Assembly (NCBI GenBank): GCA_021849435.1
Contig: JAJZSX010000135.1
Coordinates: 1-6,675, forward strand
Reading direction: 5' to 3'
Length of the DNA: 6,675 bases
Origin: Actinomycetes bacterium
GTDB taxonomy: Bacteria; Actinomycetota; Acidimicrobiia; Acidimicrobiales; RAAP-2
Shown here: one piece after another, positions 1 to 6,107 of the stretch
Layout of the letters: each line of letters opens with the position of its first letter
Numbering within the stretch: position 1 is the stretch's first letter
The notes under the pieces: generated by a model
The model's input: only the letters and a program-made list of their open reading frames with translations
The model's database searches: none
What the model was told of the DNA's origin: nothing
Position numbers and translations under genes: made by a program

Positions 1-69
1 AGCACCCGCCGGGGTGAGTGCCACGCGGTTTTCGTCGGTCTTAATTTCTTTCGGTACGCCTATTTTCAT
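1..69 (-). CDS. ald: Alanine dehydrogenase, N-terminal 23 codons (cut by window edge)
   Basis: The minus strand from the ATG at 69 reads MKIGVPKEIKTDENRV followed by ALTPAGA and stays open to base 1. This is the hallmark N-terminus of NAD-dependent L-alanine dehydrogenase (L-alanine + NAD+ + water to pyruvate + ammonium + NADH; cytoplasmic). R15 falls at the position of the pyruvate-binding arginine recalled for the M. tuberculosis enzyme. The related transhydrogenase alpha subunit also starts with a G-(I/V)-P-(K/R)-E motif, but the ALTPAG stretch favours alanine dehydrogenase. An AGGA ribosome site lies 8 nt upstream of the ATG. The gene follows potC by 46 bp on the same strand with no evident terminator, so it is probably the next gene of the polyamine operon. 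Its first codons are A-rich (AAA, ATA, GAA, ATT) compared with its GC-rich neighbours. Over 90% of the protein lies outside the window, so completeness cannot be judged. Confidence 0.88.
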   Translation of the reverse strand, partial: MKIGVPKEIKTDENRVALTPAGA

Positions 70-77
70 GAAATTCA

Positions 78-81
78 TCCT
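78..81 (-). promoter_or_regulatory. Ribosome binding site of ald
   Basis: The minus strand reads AGGA, then 8 nt, then the ATG at 69. This supports the short edge reading frame as a real gene start. The 46-bp gap between potC and ald shows no clear promoter or terminator, which fits cotranscription. Confidence 0.6.
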
Positions 82-115
82 AATTTGCCGATTGCGGTGC
101 CCTCGTTGGCTCCGA

Positions 116-967
116 CTACGCCTTCTTGCGCGCGAGCACGATACTCAGGATCGCGAAGCCGATCCCGACGGTGAAGATCGCGGTTCCAAAGACGAACACT
201 TGTGGCGGGATACCCACGCGAGTCGCGCCGTACACCCAGACGGGGAACGGCACACTCGTGCCACTAAGGAAGTTCGACGTCACGAAGTCGTCGATCGAAA
301 TCGCAAAGGCCATCAGCGCACCAGCAAGAACGCCGGGCATGATCAATGGCAACGTCACGCGCGTGAAGGTCACCGCCGGGGTCGCTCCGAGGTCGTACGC
401 GGCCTCCTCGAGCGCGGTGTCGAACCCGGCGAGCCGGGCGCGCACGGTGACCGTGACGTAGGCGATCGAGAACATCACGTGGGCGAGTACAAGGGTAAGG
501 AAACCACGGCCGATGTTGAACGTGACGAACAGCCCGAGCAGCGACGCACCCATGACGATCTCCGGGGCGGCGATGTTCAAGAAGATCACCTGCTCGAAGG
601 CGCCCTTGCCCCGGAACCGGGGTGAACGGTAGCGCACGAGCGCGATGGCGAGCATCGTACCGAGCACCGTCGCGATGAGTGTACTCACGAGCGCGAGGCG
701 GATCGAAAGCCAGAATGAGGCGGTCAGGCCGGGCACGTTGCTCCACTGGTGGTACCACTGTGAGGTGAAGCCGTTCCAGGAGAAGCTCACCAGTTGCATG
801 CTGCCGATGGTCTTGTTGAAGCTGTAGAAGATCATGATGACGATCGGGAACACCAGGTACGCGATGACGAGCCACGAGTAGGTCGGCAACACGAACCGGG
901 TCCATCGCCGCTTCCTCGTGGCCGGCGACTCGGGCGTTGAGGTAGTGGGTTGGTCGAGCAACGTCAT
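116..967 (-). CDS. potC: Polyamine ABC transporter permease, PotC type
   Basis: This 283-residue integral membrane protein is one of the two permease subunits of a spermidine/putrescine importer; it pairs with PotB and docks on PotA. Six hydrophobic segments are visible near residues 28-50, 88-112, 126-150, 155-175, 207-229 and 257-279. The cytoplasmic EAA loop that couples to the ATPase is at about 187-212 (EEAAYDLGATP, ending in LPLIMPG). The stretch SIDDFVTSNFLSG (224-236) is typical of PotC/PotI/YdcV proteins and separates them from the PotB type. The length is close to the family norm plus a short charged N-terminal tail (TRKRRW) on the cytoplasmic side. The ATG overlaps the potB TGA as ATGA (964-967) and no strong ribosome site precedes it, so translational coupling to potB is likely. 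Polyamine specificity is inferred from family and context; the exact polyamine cannot be read from the permease. Confidence 0.93.
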   Translation of the reverse strand: MTLLDQPTTSTPESPATRKRRWTRFVLPTYSWLVIAYLVFPIVIMIFYSFNKTIGSMQLVSFSWNGFTSQWYHQWSNVPGLTASFWLSIRLALVSTLIATVLGTMLAIALVRYRSPRFRGKGAFEQVIFLNIAAPEIVMGASLLGLFVTFNIGRGFLTLVLAHVMFSIAYVTVTVRARLAGFDTALEEAAYDLGATPAVTFTRVTLPLIMPGVLAGALMAFAISIDDFVTSNFLSGTSVPFPVWVYGATRVGIPPQVFVFGTAIFTVGIGFAILSIVLARKKA

Positions 968-1875
968 AGGTACTGCTCGATCGTTCGCGAGCCCAGGAGA
1001 CGGGCGTAGAGGAAGATGCCGAGCAGGGCCACGACGAGCAGGATCGCCGACAGCGACGCCCCACCGGCGTAGTCCAACGTCACGAGGAACTGATTCTGGA
1101 TGACCGTCCCGATCATGGTGTTCGAAGTCCCACCGAGGATCTCCTGATTTACGTAGTCACCGAACATCGGGATGAACGTGAGTAGGAAGGCCGCGAAGAT
1201 GCCCGGCACGGCGAGGGGCATGATGACCTTCATAAAGCCCACGCGCTTGGTCGCGTACAGGTCGTAGGCGGCTTCGAGCACCCGACGATCGATCCGCTCC
1301 AACGCCACGTAGAGCGGCAACGCCGTGAAGGGCAGGTAGTTGTAGGCCAGCCCCGCCATGACCGCGTAGCTCGTGCCCAGGATGTGGAAGCCCTGGGGCA
1401 GCATGTGGATGTGCTTCAGTGCGCCGAGGACCACCCCGTTGTTGGCGAGCACGAACTCCCAGACGATGGTGCGGATGACGAAGGAGACGAAGAAGGGCAC
1501 CAGCAGCATCAGCAAGAAGAAGTTCTTGCGACGGCCGCCGTAGAAGGCGATCCAGTAGGCAATCGGGAACGAGATGATCAGGTCCACGATGGTCGCCGCG
1601 GCGGCGAAGTAGAGACTGGTGATGAACTCCTGGTGGTACAGGCTCACCTCGCTCGAGAACTCGCCCCAGTGCCACGCCATCACGCACGCCCCCGTGGAGG
1701 GGCTGCAGGTCTTGAGCGACAGCGAGAGCATCAGCACCAGCGGCACGAGGAACAGCAACAGGAGCCACAGACCAGACGGCAGGCTGAGTAGGTAGGGCGC
1801 CAGCGCCCTACCTACTCGCCGCTTGCGCCGAGGCGCTACGCCCCCTGGATGATCGGGAGGAACAAGTTGTTCCAC
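964..1875 (-). CDS. potB: Polyamine ABC transporter permease, PotB type
   Basis: This 303-residue inner-membrane permease subunit partners PotC. Hydrophobic segments lie near residues 32-55, 88-112, 118-141, 167-190, 219-241 and 275-293. The EAA loop is at 201-224 (EAAYDLYATKRVGF, then IMPLAVPG), and the PotB/PotH-type motif PMFGDYVNQEILGG is at 236-249. The start is a GTG at 1875, 40 nt inside the 3' end of potD in another frame. It is preferred because GAGGAG sits 8 nt upstream and no other ATG or GTG occurs in frame before the first membrane segment. The N-terminal tail is basic (RRKRR, 16-20), as expected for a cytoplasmic end. Codons 20-30 form a perfect inverted repeat, listed separately, and include codons uncommon for this GC content (GTA, AGG, CTA). 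The 3' end overlaps potC by 4 nt. Confidence 0.93.
   Translation of the reverse strand: MEQLVPPDHPGGVAPRRKRRVGRALAPYLLSLPSGLWLLLLFLVPLVLMLSLSLKTCSPSTGACVMAWHWGEFSSEVSLYHQEFITSLYFAAAATIVDLIISFPIAYWIAFYGGRRKNFFLLMLLVPFFVSFVIRTIVWEFVLANNGVVLGALKHIHMLPQGFHILGTSYAVMAGLAYNYLPFTALPLYVALERIDRRVLEAAYDLYATKRVGFMKVIMPLAVPGIFAAFLLTFIPMFGDYVNQEILGGTSNTMIGTVIQNQFLVTLDYAGGASLSAILLVVALLGIFLYARLLGSRTIEQYL
1786..1817 (-). repeat. Perfect 15-bp inverted repeat (strong stem-loop) within early potB, just after the potD stop
   Basis: The arms GAGTAGGTAGGGCGC and GCGCCCTACCTACTC are separated by 2 nt. As RNA this gives a stem of about 14 bp with a 4-nt loop. It starts 18 nt after the potD stop codon and 58 nt after the potB start, and it encodes potB residues VGRALAPYLL and flanks. 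No T-run follows, so it is not a standard intrinsic terminator. It could protect the potD 3' end, impede ribosomes or polymerase to lower permease output relative to binding protein, or simply be a palindrome made by template switching. The symmetry is certain; the function is inferred. Confidence 0.85.
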
Positions 1876-3137
1876 GCGTTGATCTCCTCTTGATTCTTAA
1901 ACGGGTAGTAGTTCTTTGACAACTTGACGCGCGCGGGCGTCGGGAAGACCGACGGGGAGTCGGCGGTGACCGACGTCGCCAGTCCGATCGACGGCTTCAT
2001 CGCCTTCAGCGCCGCTGCGTCCCAGCCCGTCGGGTGCAGCAGTTGCTGCTTCGCGGAGGGAACCGGACAGATGTAGTCGTTGTAGTACTCCACGACGGCC
2101 TGGGTCATCGGGCTGTAGTAGAAGTCCATCAGCTTCATGGCGTCGAGGGGATTCTGGGCGTAGAGCGGGATCGCCATGTTGTCCGTCCAGAGCATGAGCC
2201 CCTCCTTGGGCGTCATCAGGACCAAGTCCTTGTACTTGCTGTTCAGGTTGGCCTGGAAGATGTCACCGGAGTAGCACTGGGAGACGACGGTGTCGCCATT
2301 CTTCAGGTGCTGGATGTAGCTCTGGTCGTAGTAGGCGGCCACCAGGCCATCACTGCGCTGCTGCTGGAGCTTCTTGGCCGCCTTGGCCCAGTCCTTCTCG
2401 GTCGAGCTGAACGGCTCGACGCCGATCGCGAGCAGTCCCGCGCTGCCCAACTCGAAGGGGTCGGACAGCATGCCGATCTTGCCCGCATACTTCTTGTCGA
2501 ACAGGATCTGGATGCTGTCGCCCGGGTTCTTCACGTGCTTGGCGTTGTAGGCGACCGAGGTCCAACCCGACTGCCACGCCATGGTGTACTTGTTGCCCGG
2601 GTCCCACGACGGGCTCTTCACCAGCGGCCCGGCGTACTTGTTGAAGTTCGTCATCAACTTGTGGTCCAGCGGCACGAGCCAGCCGTTCTGCATGAGGTAG
2701 CCGAGCTCGGGGTTGTTGTTGGTCATCACGACGATGTCGTAGCCGGTCGACTGGCCCGCGGCGAGCGACGGGCGGATCTTGGCGTAGAACGACGCGTTGT
2801 CCTGGATGACCTCGTAGTAGTTGACCTTGATCTTGGTGGTCTGGGTGAAGTGTTGGAGCGACAAGTGCTTGCCGTTCAGCACGTCGATGTAGAGCGGCCA
2901 GTTCGCGAAGTTGACCGTGTGATGCAACTTCTGCTTCGACCACCACTTCGCGGTACCCACGTTCTTATTCGGCAATGCCGTCGCACCGGCGCCGCTCGAG
3001 AGCAGCAGTGACGCCCCCGCGCCCGCACCGGCGGCCTTCATCAGGCCGCGGCGCGATATGCGCTGCTCTGTCAGTCCCCGCCAGAACGACGGATCGATTC
3101 CGCCATCCTGGCTAAACACACTGAATTCCTCTGACAT
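1836..3137 (-). CDS. potD: Polyamine ABC transporter substrate-binding protein, Tat-exported, PotD family
   Basis: This 433-residue extracytoplasmic binding protein captures polyamine and delivers it to PotB/PotC. The N-terminus carries a twin-arginine motif (SRRGLMK, residues 28-34), a hydrophobic stretch (35-52) and an AxA-type cleavage site (A52-T-A54), so Tat export of the folded protein is expected. No lipobox cysteine is present; the only cysteines are C288 and C357. Ligand residues recalled from E. coli PotD have matches: W80 and Y83 in NWPLY (W34/Y37), D226 and E229 in SDPFE (D168/E171), and W317 and D319 in LWTDNMAIP (W255/D257). The W229 position appears to be Y289. The ATG at 3137 has AGGGGG 7 nt upstream, inside the 3' end of potA, and only 2 nt separate the two genes. 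The protein is longer than E. coli PotD (about 348 residues), partly from the N-terminal extension. Putrescine or spermidine is the likely ligand, with putrescine favoured by patD. Confidence 0.92.
   Translation of the reverse strand: MSEEFSVFSQDGGIDPSFWRGLTEQRISRRGLMKAAGAGAGASLLLSSGAGATALPNKNVGTAKWWSKQKLHHTVNFANWPLYIDVLNGKHLSLQHFTQTTKIKVNYYEVIQDNASFYAKIRPSLAAGQSTGYDIVVMTNNNPELGYLMQNGWLVPLDHKLMTNFNKYAGPLVKSPSWDPGNKYTMAWQSGWTSVAYNAKHVKNPGDSIQILFDKKYAGKIGMLSDPFELGSAGLLAIGVEPFSSTEKDWAKAAKKLQQQRSDGLVAAYYDQSYIQHLKNGDTVVSQCYSGDIFQANLNSKYKDLVLMTPKEGLMLWTDNMAIPLYAQNPLDAMKLMDFYYSPMTQAVVEYYNDYICPVPSAKQQLLHPTGWDAAALKAMKPSIGLATSVTADSPSVFPTPARVKLSKNYYPFKNQEEINAWNNLFLPIIQGA
1884..1889 (-). promoter_or_regulatory. 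Ribosome binding site of potB inside potD
   Basis: GAGGAG on the minus strand lies 8 nt before the GTG at 1875. It encodes part of the QEE codons of PotD. It fixes the potB start and shows that potB translation starts before the potD ribosome terminates. Confidence 0.75.
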
Positions 3138-3139
3138 GG

Positions 3140-4357
3140 TTAGTCCCCCTCTGTTTCATTGATTTCTACGGTTGTTGGTAATGGTTTGACGGTAAAGGTG
3201 TGTTCCTCGGGCCAGCTGAGGATGACCTCATCACCGCTGCGCGGCGCCAGCTGGTTACCGATGTTCTGGGCGTAGACCGTGACCTCGACCCCGAGGGTCG
3301 TCTCGACGATGTACTGGTTGCCCACCCCGGTGAACGTGGAGACGCGCACCCGTCCCCCGATCGCGTTGTGGCCCGGCTGGACGACCGTGCCCGCCGGAAA
3401 GATCCCGATCTTCTCGGGTCGAACACCGACCTTGACCGCGGTGCTCCCATCGAGGTCAGGCACGTGGTCCGTAGGCACGACGATGGTCCCGCCACCGTCG
3501 ATGGCGATCGTGGTGCGCGAGCCCGACGTCGAGACGATCGAGCCCGCGAGCAGATTGGACGCCCCGAGGAACGACGCCACGAACTCGGTCGTGGGGCTGT
3601 CGTAGACGTCCTTCGGCGAGCCCATCCCCTCGATCCGACCGTGCCACATGACCGCGAGGCGGTCCGACATGGTCATCGCCTCCTCCTGGTCGTGCGTGAC
3701 GTAGAGGAAGGTGATGCCGACTTGGGTCTGGATGCGCTTCAACTCGATCTGCATCTGACGGCGCAACTTCGCGTCCAGCGCCGACATCGGCTCGTCGAGC
3801 AAGAGCAACTTGGGCTGGTTGACGAGCGCGCGGGCCAGAGCCACGCGCTGCTGCTGGCCACCCGAGAGCTGGGACGACTGACGCTTCTCGTAGTTCGGCA
3901 GGTCGACGATGTCGAGCATCTCGCCAACACGCCGCTTGATCTCGTTCTTCTCGATCTTCTGGCGTCGCAGCCCAAAGGCGACGTTCTCAAAGACGTTGAG
4001 GTGCGGGAACAACGCGTAGGACTGGAAGACAGTGTTCACATCGCGGCGATACGGCGGCAGGTTGGTGACGTCCTGGCCGCCGAGCAGGATCCGACCCTTG
4101 GTGGGATCCTCGAACCCGCCGAGCATTCGCAGCGACGTCGTCTTACCGCAACCCGACGGTCCAAGCAGGCTGAAGAACTCCCCCGCATCCACGCGCAGGT
4201 TGAGGTCATCTACGGCGTTCGCGTCATTGAAGGTCTTGGTGACGTCGATGAACTCGACGTCGGCCGACTCCAAGTTGGCGATCTTTCCCGATCGGCCCAA
4301 CGAGCGCGCGCTCCGCGGCGCCTTGGGATCGGTGGCCTTCGTCGCCCCGATGCTCAT
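3140..4357 (-). CDS. potA: Polyamine ABC transporter ATP-binding protein
   Basis: This 405-residue ATPase powers the importer by binding PotB and PotC at the cytoplasmic face. All nucleotide-binding motifs are intact, numbered from the ATG at 4357: Walker [10 protein letters not shown] (66-74), Q-loop Q112, signature LSGGQ (164-168), Walker B LLLLDEP (184-190), D-loop SALD (192-195) and switch histidine H222. A C-terminal regulatory domain of the TOBE type fills about residues 305-392 ([13 protein letters not shown] onward). The ATG is chosen because GGGGGGAA precedes it closely. A GTG at 4441 in the same frame would add 28 residues but has no good ribosome site, and the added residues do not look like the family. 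The 124 bp between patD and potA contain a stem-loop and no convincing promoter. The stop is 2 nt before potD. The role is firm; the exact transported amine is inferred from context. Confidence 0.93.
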   Translation of the reverse strand: MSIGATKATDPKAPRSARSLGRSGKIANLESADVEFIDVTKTFNDANAVDDLNLRVDAGEFFSLLGPSGCGKTTSLRMLGGFEDPTKGRILLGGQDVTNLPPYRRDVNTVFQSYALFPHLNVFENVAFGLRRQKIEKNEIKRRVGEMLDIVDLPNYEKRQSSQLSGGQQQRVALARALVNQPKLLLLDEPMSALDAKLRRQMQIELKRIQTQVGITFLYVTHDQEEAMTMSDRLAVMWHGRIEGMGSPKDVYDSPTTEFVASFLGASNLLAGSIVSTSGSRTTIAIDGGGTIVVPTDHVPDLDGSTAVKVGVRPEKIGIFPAGTVVQPGHNAIGGRVRVSTFTGVGNQYIVETTLGVEVTVYAQNIGNQLAPRSGDEVILSWPEEHTFTVKPLPTTVEINETEGD

Positions 4358-4361
4358 GTAC

Positions 4362-4369
4362 TTCCCCCC
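4362..4369 (-). promoter_or_regulatory. Ribosome binding site of potA
   Basis: GGGGGGAA on the minus strand lies 4 nt before the ATG at 4357. The spacing is a little short, but this is far stronger than anything upstream of the alternative GTG at 4441. It decides the start. Confidence 0.6.
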
Positions 4370-4452
4370 ATCTGCACTCCACGTGACCAAAGCCACTTCC
4401 TCCCTCGCCACGACCTCTTCGTCATGGAGAAGGCCTATCACCCCGTTGCCGC

Positions 4453-4482
4453 ACCGTCAGTTCAGCTGCGTGAACTGACGGT
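4453..4482 (-). repeat. 12-bp perfect stem-loop at the patD stop codon, possible attenuator or processing site
   Basis: The arms ACCGTCAGTTCA and TGAACTGACGGT flank a 6-nt loop. The structure begins at the last patD codon (TAA at 4482-4484) and ends 95 nt before the potA start. In the minus-strand transcript no U-tract follows, so it is not a canonical intrinsic terminator. U-tract-free terminators have been proposed in actinobacteria, and such hairpins also act as RNA processing or stabilising elements between operon genes. The symmetry is directly visible; its role in setting transporter versus dehydrogenase levels is an inference. Confidence 0.75.
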
Positions 4483-5909
4483 TACATCTCTATGTTGTGC
4501 ATCACGTGCTTGACGCGCGTGTAGTCCTCGAAGCCGTACACCGACAAGTCCTTGCCGTAACCCGAGCTCTTGAAGCCGCCGTGGGGCATCTCCGCAACGA
4601 GCGGGATGTGCGTGTTGACCCACACGCAGCCGAAGTCGAGGTCGCGCGTGAAACGCATCGCGCGGCCGTGGTTCGAGGTCCACACCGAGGACGCGAGACC
4701 GTAGTCGACCCCGTTCGCGAAGGCCAGGGCCTCGGCGTCGTCTTTGAACTTCTGCACCGTGATGACCGGTCCGAAGATCTCGTTCTGGATCATCTCGTCG
4801 TCCTGGCGCAGTCCGGCCACCACGGTCGGGGCGACGAAGAAGCCTTCGTCGCCGACCTGGGAACCGCCGGCCGCGACTGAAGCGTGACTCGGCACCCGCT
4901 CGAGGAACCCCGTGACCCGCGCCAGCTGATTGACGTTGTTGACCGGCCCGAAGAGCGCGTCGGCGTTGTCAGGCTTACCGATCACGGTGTGCTTGGCCTG
5001 CTCGGCCAGCGCGTCCACGAAGTCGCCGTAGACCTTGGAGGCGACGAGGACGCGGGTGGCGGCCGTGCAGTCCTGGCCGGCGTTGAAATAACCGGCAATG
5101 GCGATGCCCTCGACCGCCGCGGCCAGGTCCACGTCATCGAAGACGATCACCGGCGCCTTACCACCGAGCTCGAGGTGCACGCGCTTGAGCGTCTTGGACG
5201 CGGTCGAGGCAACCTCCATGCCTGCGCGCACCGATCCGGTCACCGACACCATCGCCGGCGTCCGGTGCTCGACGAGTGCGCGACCGGTGTCGCGGTCACC
5301 GCAGACCACATTGAAGACGCCGTCGGGCAGGACCTCGGCCATCAACTGGGCCATGTAGAGCGCCGACGCCGGTGTCGAGTCGCCCGGCTTCAAAACCATC
5401 GTGTTGCCCGCGGCGATCGCCGGGGCCCACTTCCACACCGCCATCATCATCGGGTAGTTCCACGGCGTCACCGCGCCGCACACGCCGATGGGCTCGCGAC
5501 GGATGTAGCTCGTCATGCCTTCCATGTACTCGGTGGCGCCTCGACCCTCGAGCAGGCGAGCCGCCCCCGCGAAGAAGCGGATCTGGTCGAGCATGGGGGG
5601 CACCTCTTCGCTGTGGGTCAGCGAGAGAATCTTGCCCGTGTTCTCCGACTCAATCGCCACGAGCTCGTCGGCGTGCTGCTCGAGCACATCGGCGATCTTG
5701 AGCAACGCGAGACTGCGCTCGGATGGCGTGGTTCGACGCCACGACTCGAATGCCTTAGCCGCGACCGTGACCGCGAGGTCGACGTCCGCCGCGTTCGAAA
5801 CCGGCATCTCGGCGAAGGGCTGTCCCGTCGCCGGATTGAAGACCTCGGCGTACTTCTCGCTCTTCGGCGCCACGTAGTCGCCCCCGATGAAATTTGCCAG
5901 ACGTCGCAT
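4482..5909 (-). CDS. patD: Gamma-aminobutyraldehyde dehydrogenase (PatD/YdcW family)
   Basis: This 475-residue cytoplasmic aldehyde dehydrogenase is expected to oxidise 4-aminobutanal to 4-aminobutanoate (GABA) with NAD+, the second step of putrescine degradation. Numbering from the ATG at 5909, it has the oxyanion asparagine N151 (PWNYP), cofactor lysine K174 (LKPGD), general base E247 (LELGGKAPVIVFDD), catalytic C281 (NAGQDCTAATR) and E377 (NEIFGPV). The stretches GGKAPVIVFDDVD, GYFNAGQDCTAA, YGLASSVWT and SEMPHGG-like AEMPHGGFKSSGYGKD closely follow E. coli PatD as recalled, and the length matches its 474 residues. AGGAGG lies 7 nt before the ATG, while a GTG at 5915 is only 1 nt from it, so the ATG is the start. 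It is the first gene of the minus-strand operon, behind a good promoter. Activity on other amino-aldehydes such as 3-aminopropanal or betaine aldehyde is possible, as the family overlaps in substrates. Confidence 0.9.
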   Translation of the reverse strand: MRRLANFIGGDYVAPKSEKYAEVFNPATGQPFAEMPVSNAADVDLAVTVAAKAFESWRRTTPSERSLALLKIADVLEQHADELVAIESENTGKILSLTHSEEVPPMLDQIRFFAGAARLLEGRGATEYMEGMTSYIRREPIGVCGAVTPWNYPMMMAVWKWAPAIAAGNTMVLKPGDSTPASALYMAQLMAEVLPDGVFNVVCGDRDTGRALVEHRTPAMVSVTGSVRAGMEVASTASKTLKRVHLELGGKAPVIVFDDVDLAAAVEGIAIAGYFNAGQDCTAATRVLVASKVYGDFVDALAEQAKHTVIGKPDNADALFGPVNNVNQLARVTGFLERVPSHASVAAGGSQVGDEGFFVAPTVVAGLRQDDEMIQNEIFGPVITVQKFKDDAEALAFANGVDYGLASSVWTSNHGRAMRFTRDLDFGCVWVNTHIPLVAEMPHGGFKSSGYGKDLSVYGFEDYTRVKHVMHNIEM

Positions 5910-5916
5910 TCCCACC

Positions 5917-5922
5917 CCTCCT
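5917..5922 (-). promoter_or_regulatory. Ribosome binding site of patD
   Basis: A perfect AGGAGG on the minus strand lies 7 nt before the ATG at 5909. It rules out the GTG at 5915, which would be 1 nt away, as the start. Confidence 0.8.
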
Positions 5923-5965
5923 AAATCGGTCGCCTACCTCGCAACACAAGAGACACTCTGCCAGA

Positions 5966-5983
5966 TTGTGCGACCACGCGCAA
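5966..5983 (-). promoter_or_regulatory. Dyad over the predicted patD transcription start, candidate operator
   Basis: TTGTGCGACCACGCGCAA has arms TTGTGCG and CGCGCAA that match at 6 of 7 positions around a 4-nt centre. It sits just downstream of the proposed patD -10 box, about where transcription would begin. A bound repressor there would block patD and the pot genes. The adjacent leader (about 5910-5965) shows only a small AGAG/CTCT dyad at 5949-5959. The function is inferred from position and symmetry only. Confidence 0.35.
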
Positions 5984-5988
5984 GGTCA

Positions 5989-6017
5989 TTTGTAAGAAAT
6001 AAGTCACTCCTTGGCAA
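5989..6017 (-). promoter_or_regulatory. Promoter of the patD-pot operon (sigma-70 type)
   Basis: On the minus strand, TTGCCA (6012-6017, 5 of 6 to the -35 consensus) and TACAAA (5989-5994, 4 of 6 to the -10 consensus) are separated by exactly 17 nt in a locally AT-rich stretch. Transcription would start near 5982 and give a leader of about 73 nt. The box is bracketed by CAAGG (5981-5985) and CCTTG (6009-6013), a weak long-spaced inverted repeat that might be a regulator footprint. Confidence 0.55.
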
Positions 6018-6043
6018 TTTCATGACGCATTCCGTCGCGATGT

Positions 6044-6062
6044 GTGCATATACTGTACGTAT
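6044..6062 (+). promoter_or_regulatory. Regulator-gene -10 region with overlapping dyads, candidate autoregulatory operator
   Basis: TATACT at 6049-6054 is a plausible -10 box for the plus-strand regulator gene (5 of 6 to consensus); it has no good -35 at 17 nt spacing. Transcription would start near 6061, 47 nt before the ATG. Two dyads overlap it: GTGCA-N5-TGTAC (6044-6058, one mismatched pair) and ATAC-N5-GTAT (6050-6062). Short imperfect palindromes of 13-15 bp are typical sites for Lrp/AsnC proteins, and many of these proteins repress their own gene. The binding protein is inferred, not shown. Confidence 0.4.
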
Positions 6063-6095
6063 CCGCAGTCCAACCGCCGATTCGGTGGGGTGGAT

Positions 6096-6101
6096 GGGGA
6101 G
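6096..6101 (+). promoter_or_regulatory. Ribosome binding site of the Lrp/AsnC-type regulator
   Basis: GGGGAG lies 6 nt before the ATG at 6108. It selects this start over an in-frame GTG at 6042, which would overlap the promoter region and add a poorly conserved cysteine-rich leader. Confidence 0.65.
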
Positions 6102-6107
6102 CGACCA

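Noticed and set aside
609..622. CCCCGG-AA-CCGGGG palindrome inside potC
   Set aside because: It has only 6-bp arms with a 2-nt centre, all G/C, within coding sequence. It is expected by chance at this base composition.
3032..3046. GGCCT/AGGCC 5-bp stem in the potD signal-peptide region
   Set aside because: It is too short to stand out and is readily explained by alanine- and arginine-rich codons.
4358..4441. In-frame GTG extension of potA by 28 residues
   Set aside because: There is no ribosome site before the GTG and the added residues do not resemble the family N-terminus. GGGGGGAA directly precedes the ATG at 4357.
3200..4513. Long plus-strand open frame opposite potA, and similar ones opposite potD (2034-3011) and patD (4884-5924)
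   Set aside because: These are antisense shadows of firmly identified genes in GC-rich DNA. Their proteins are low-complexity and rich in R, H, D and V, with no recognisable domain and no ribosome site.
6042..6107. In-frame GTG extension of the regulator by 22 residues
   Set aside because: The extension would run through the likely -10 region and has no ribosome site. GGGGAG precedes the ATG at 6108 at good spacing.
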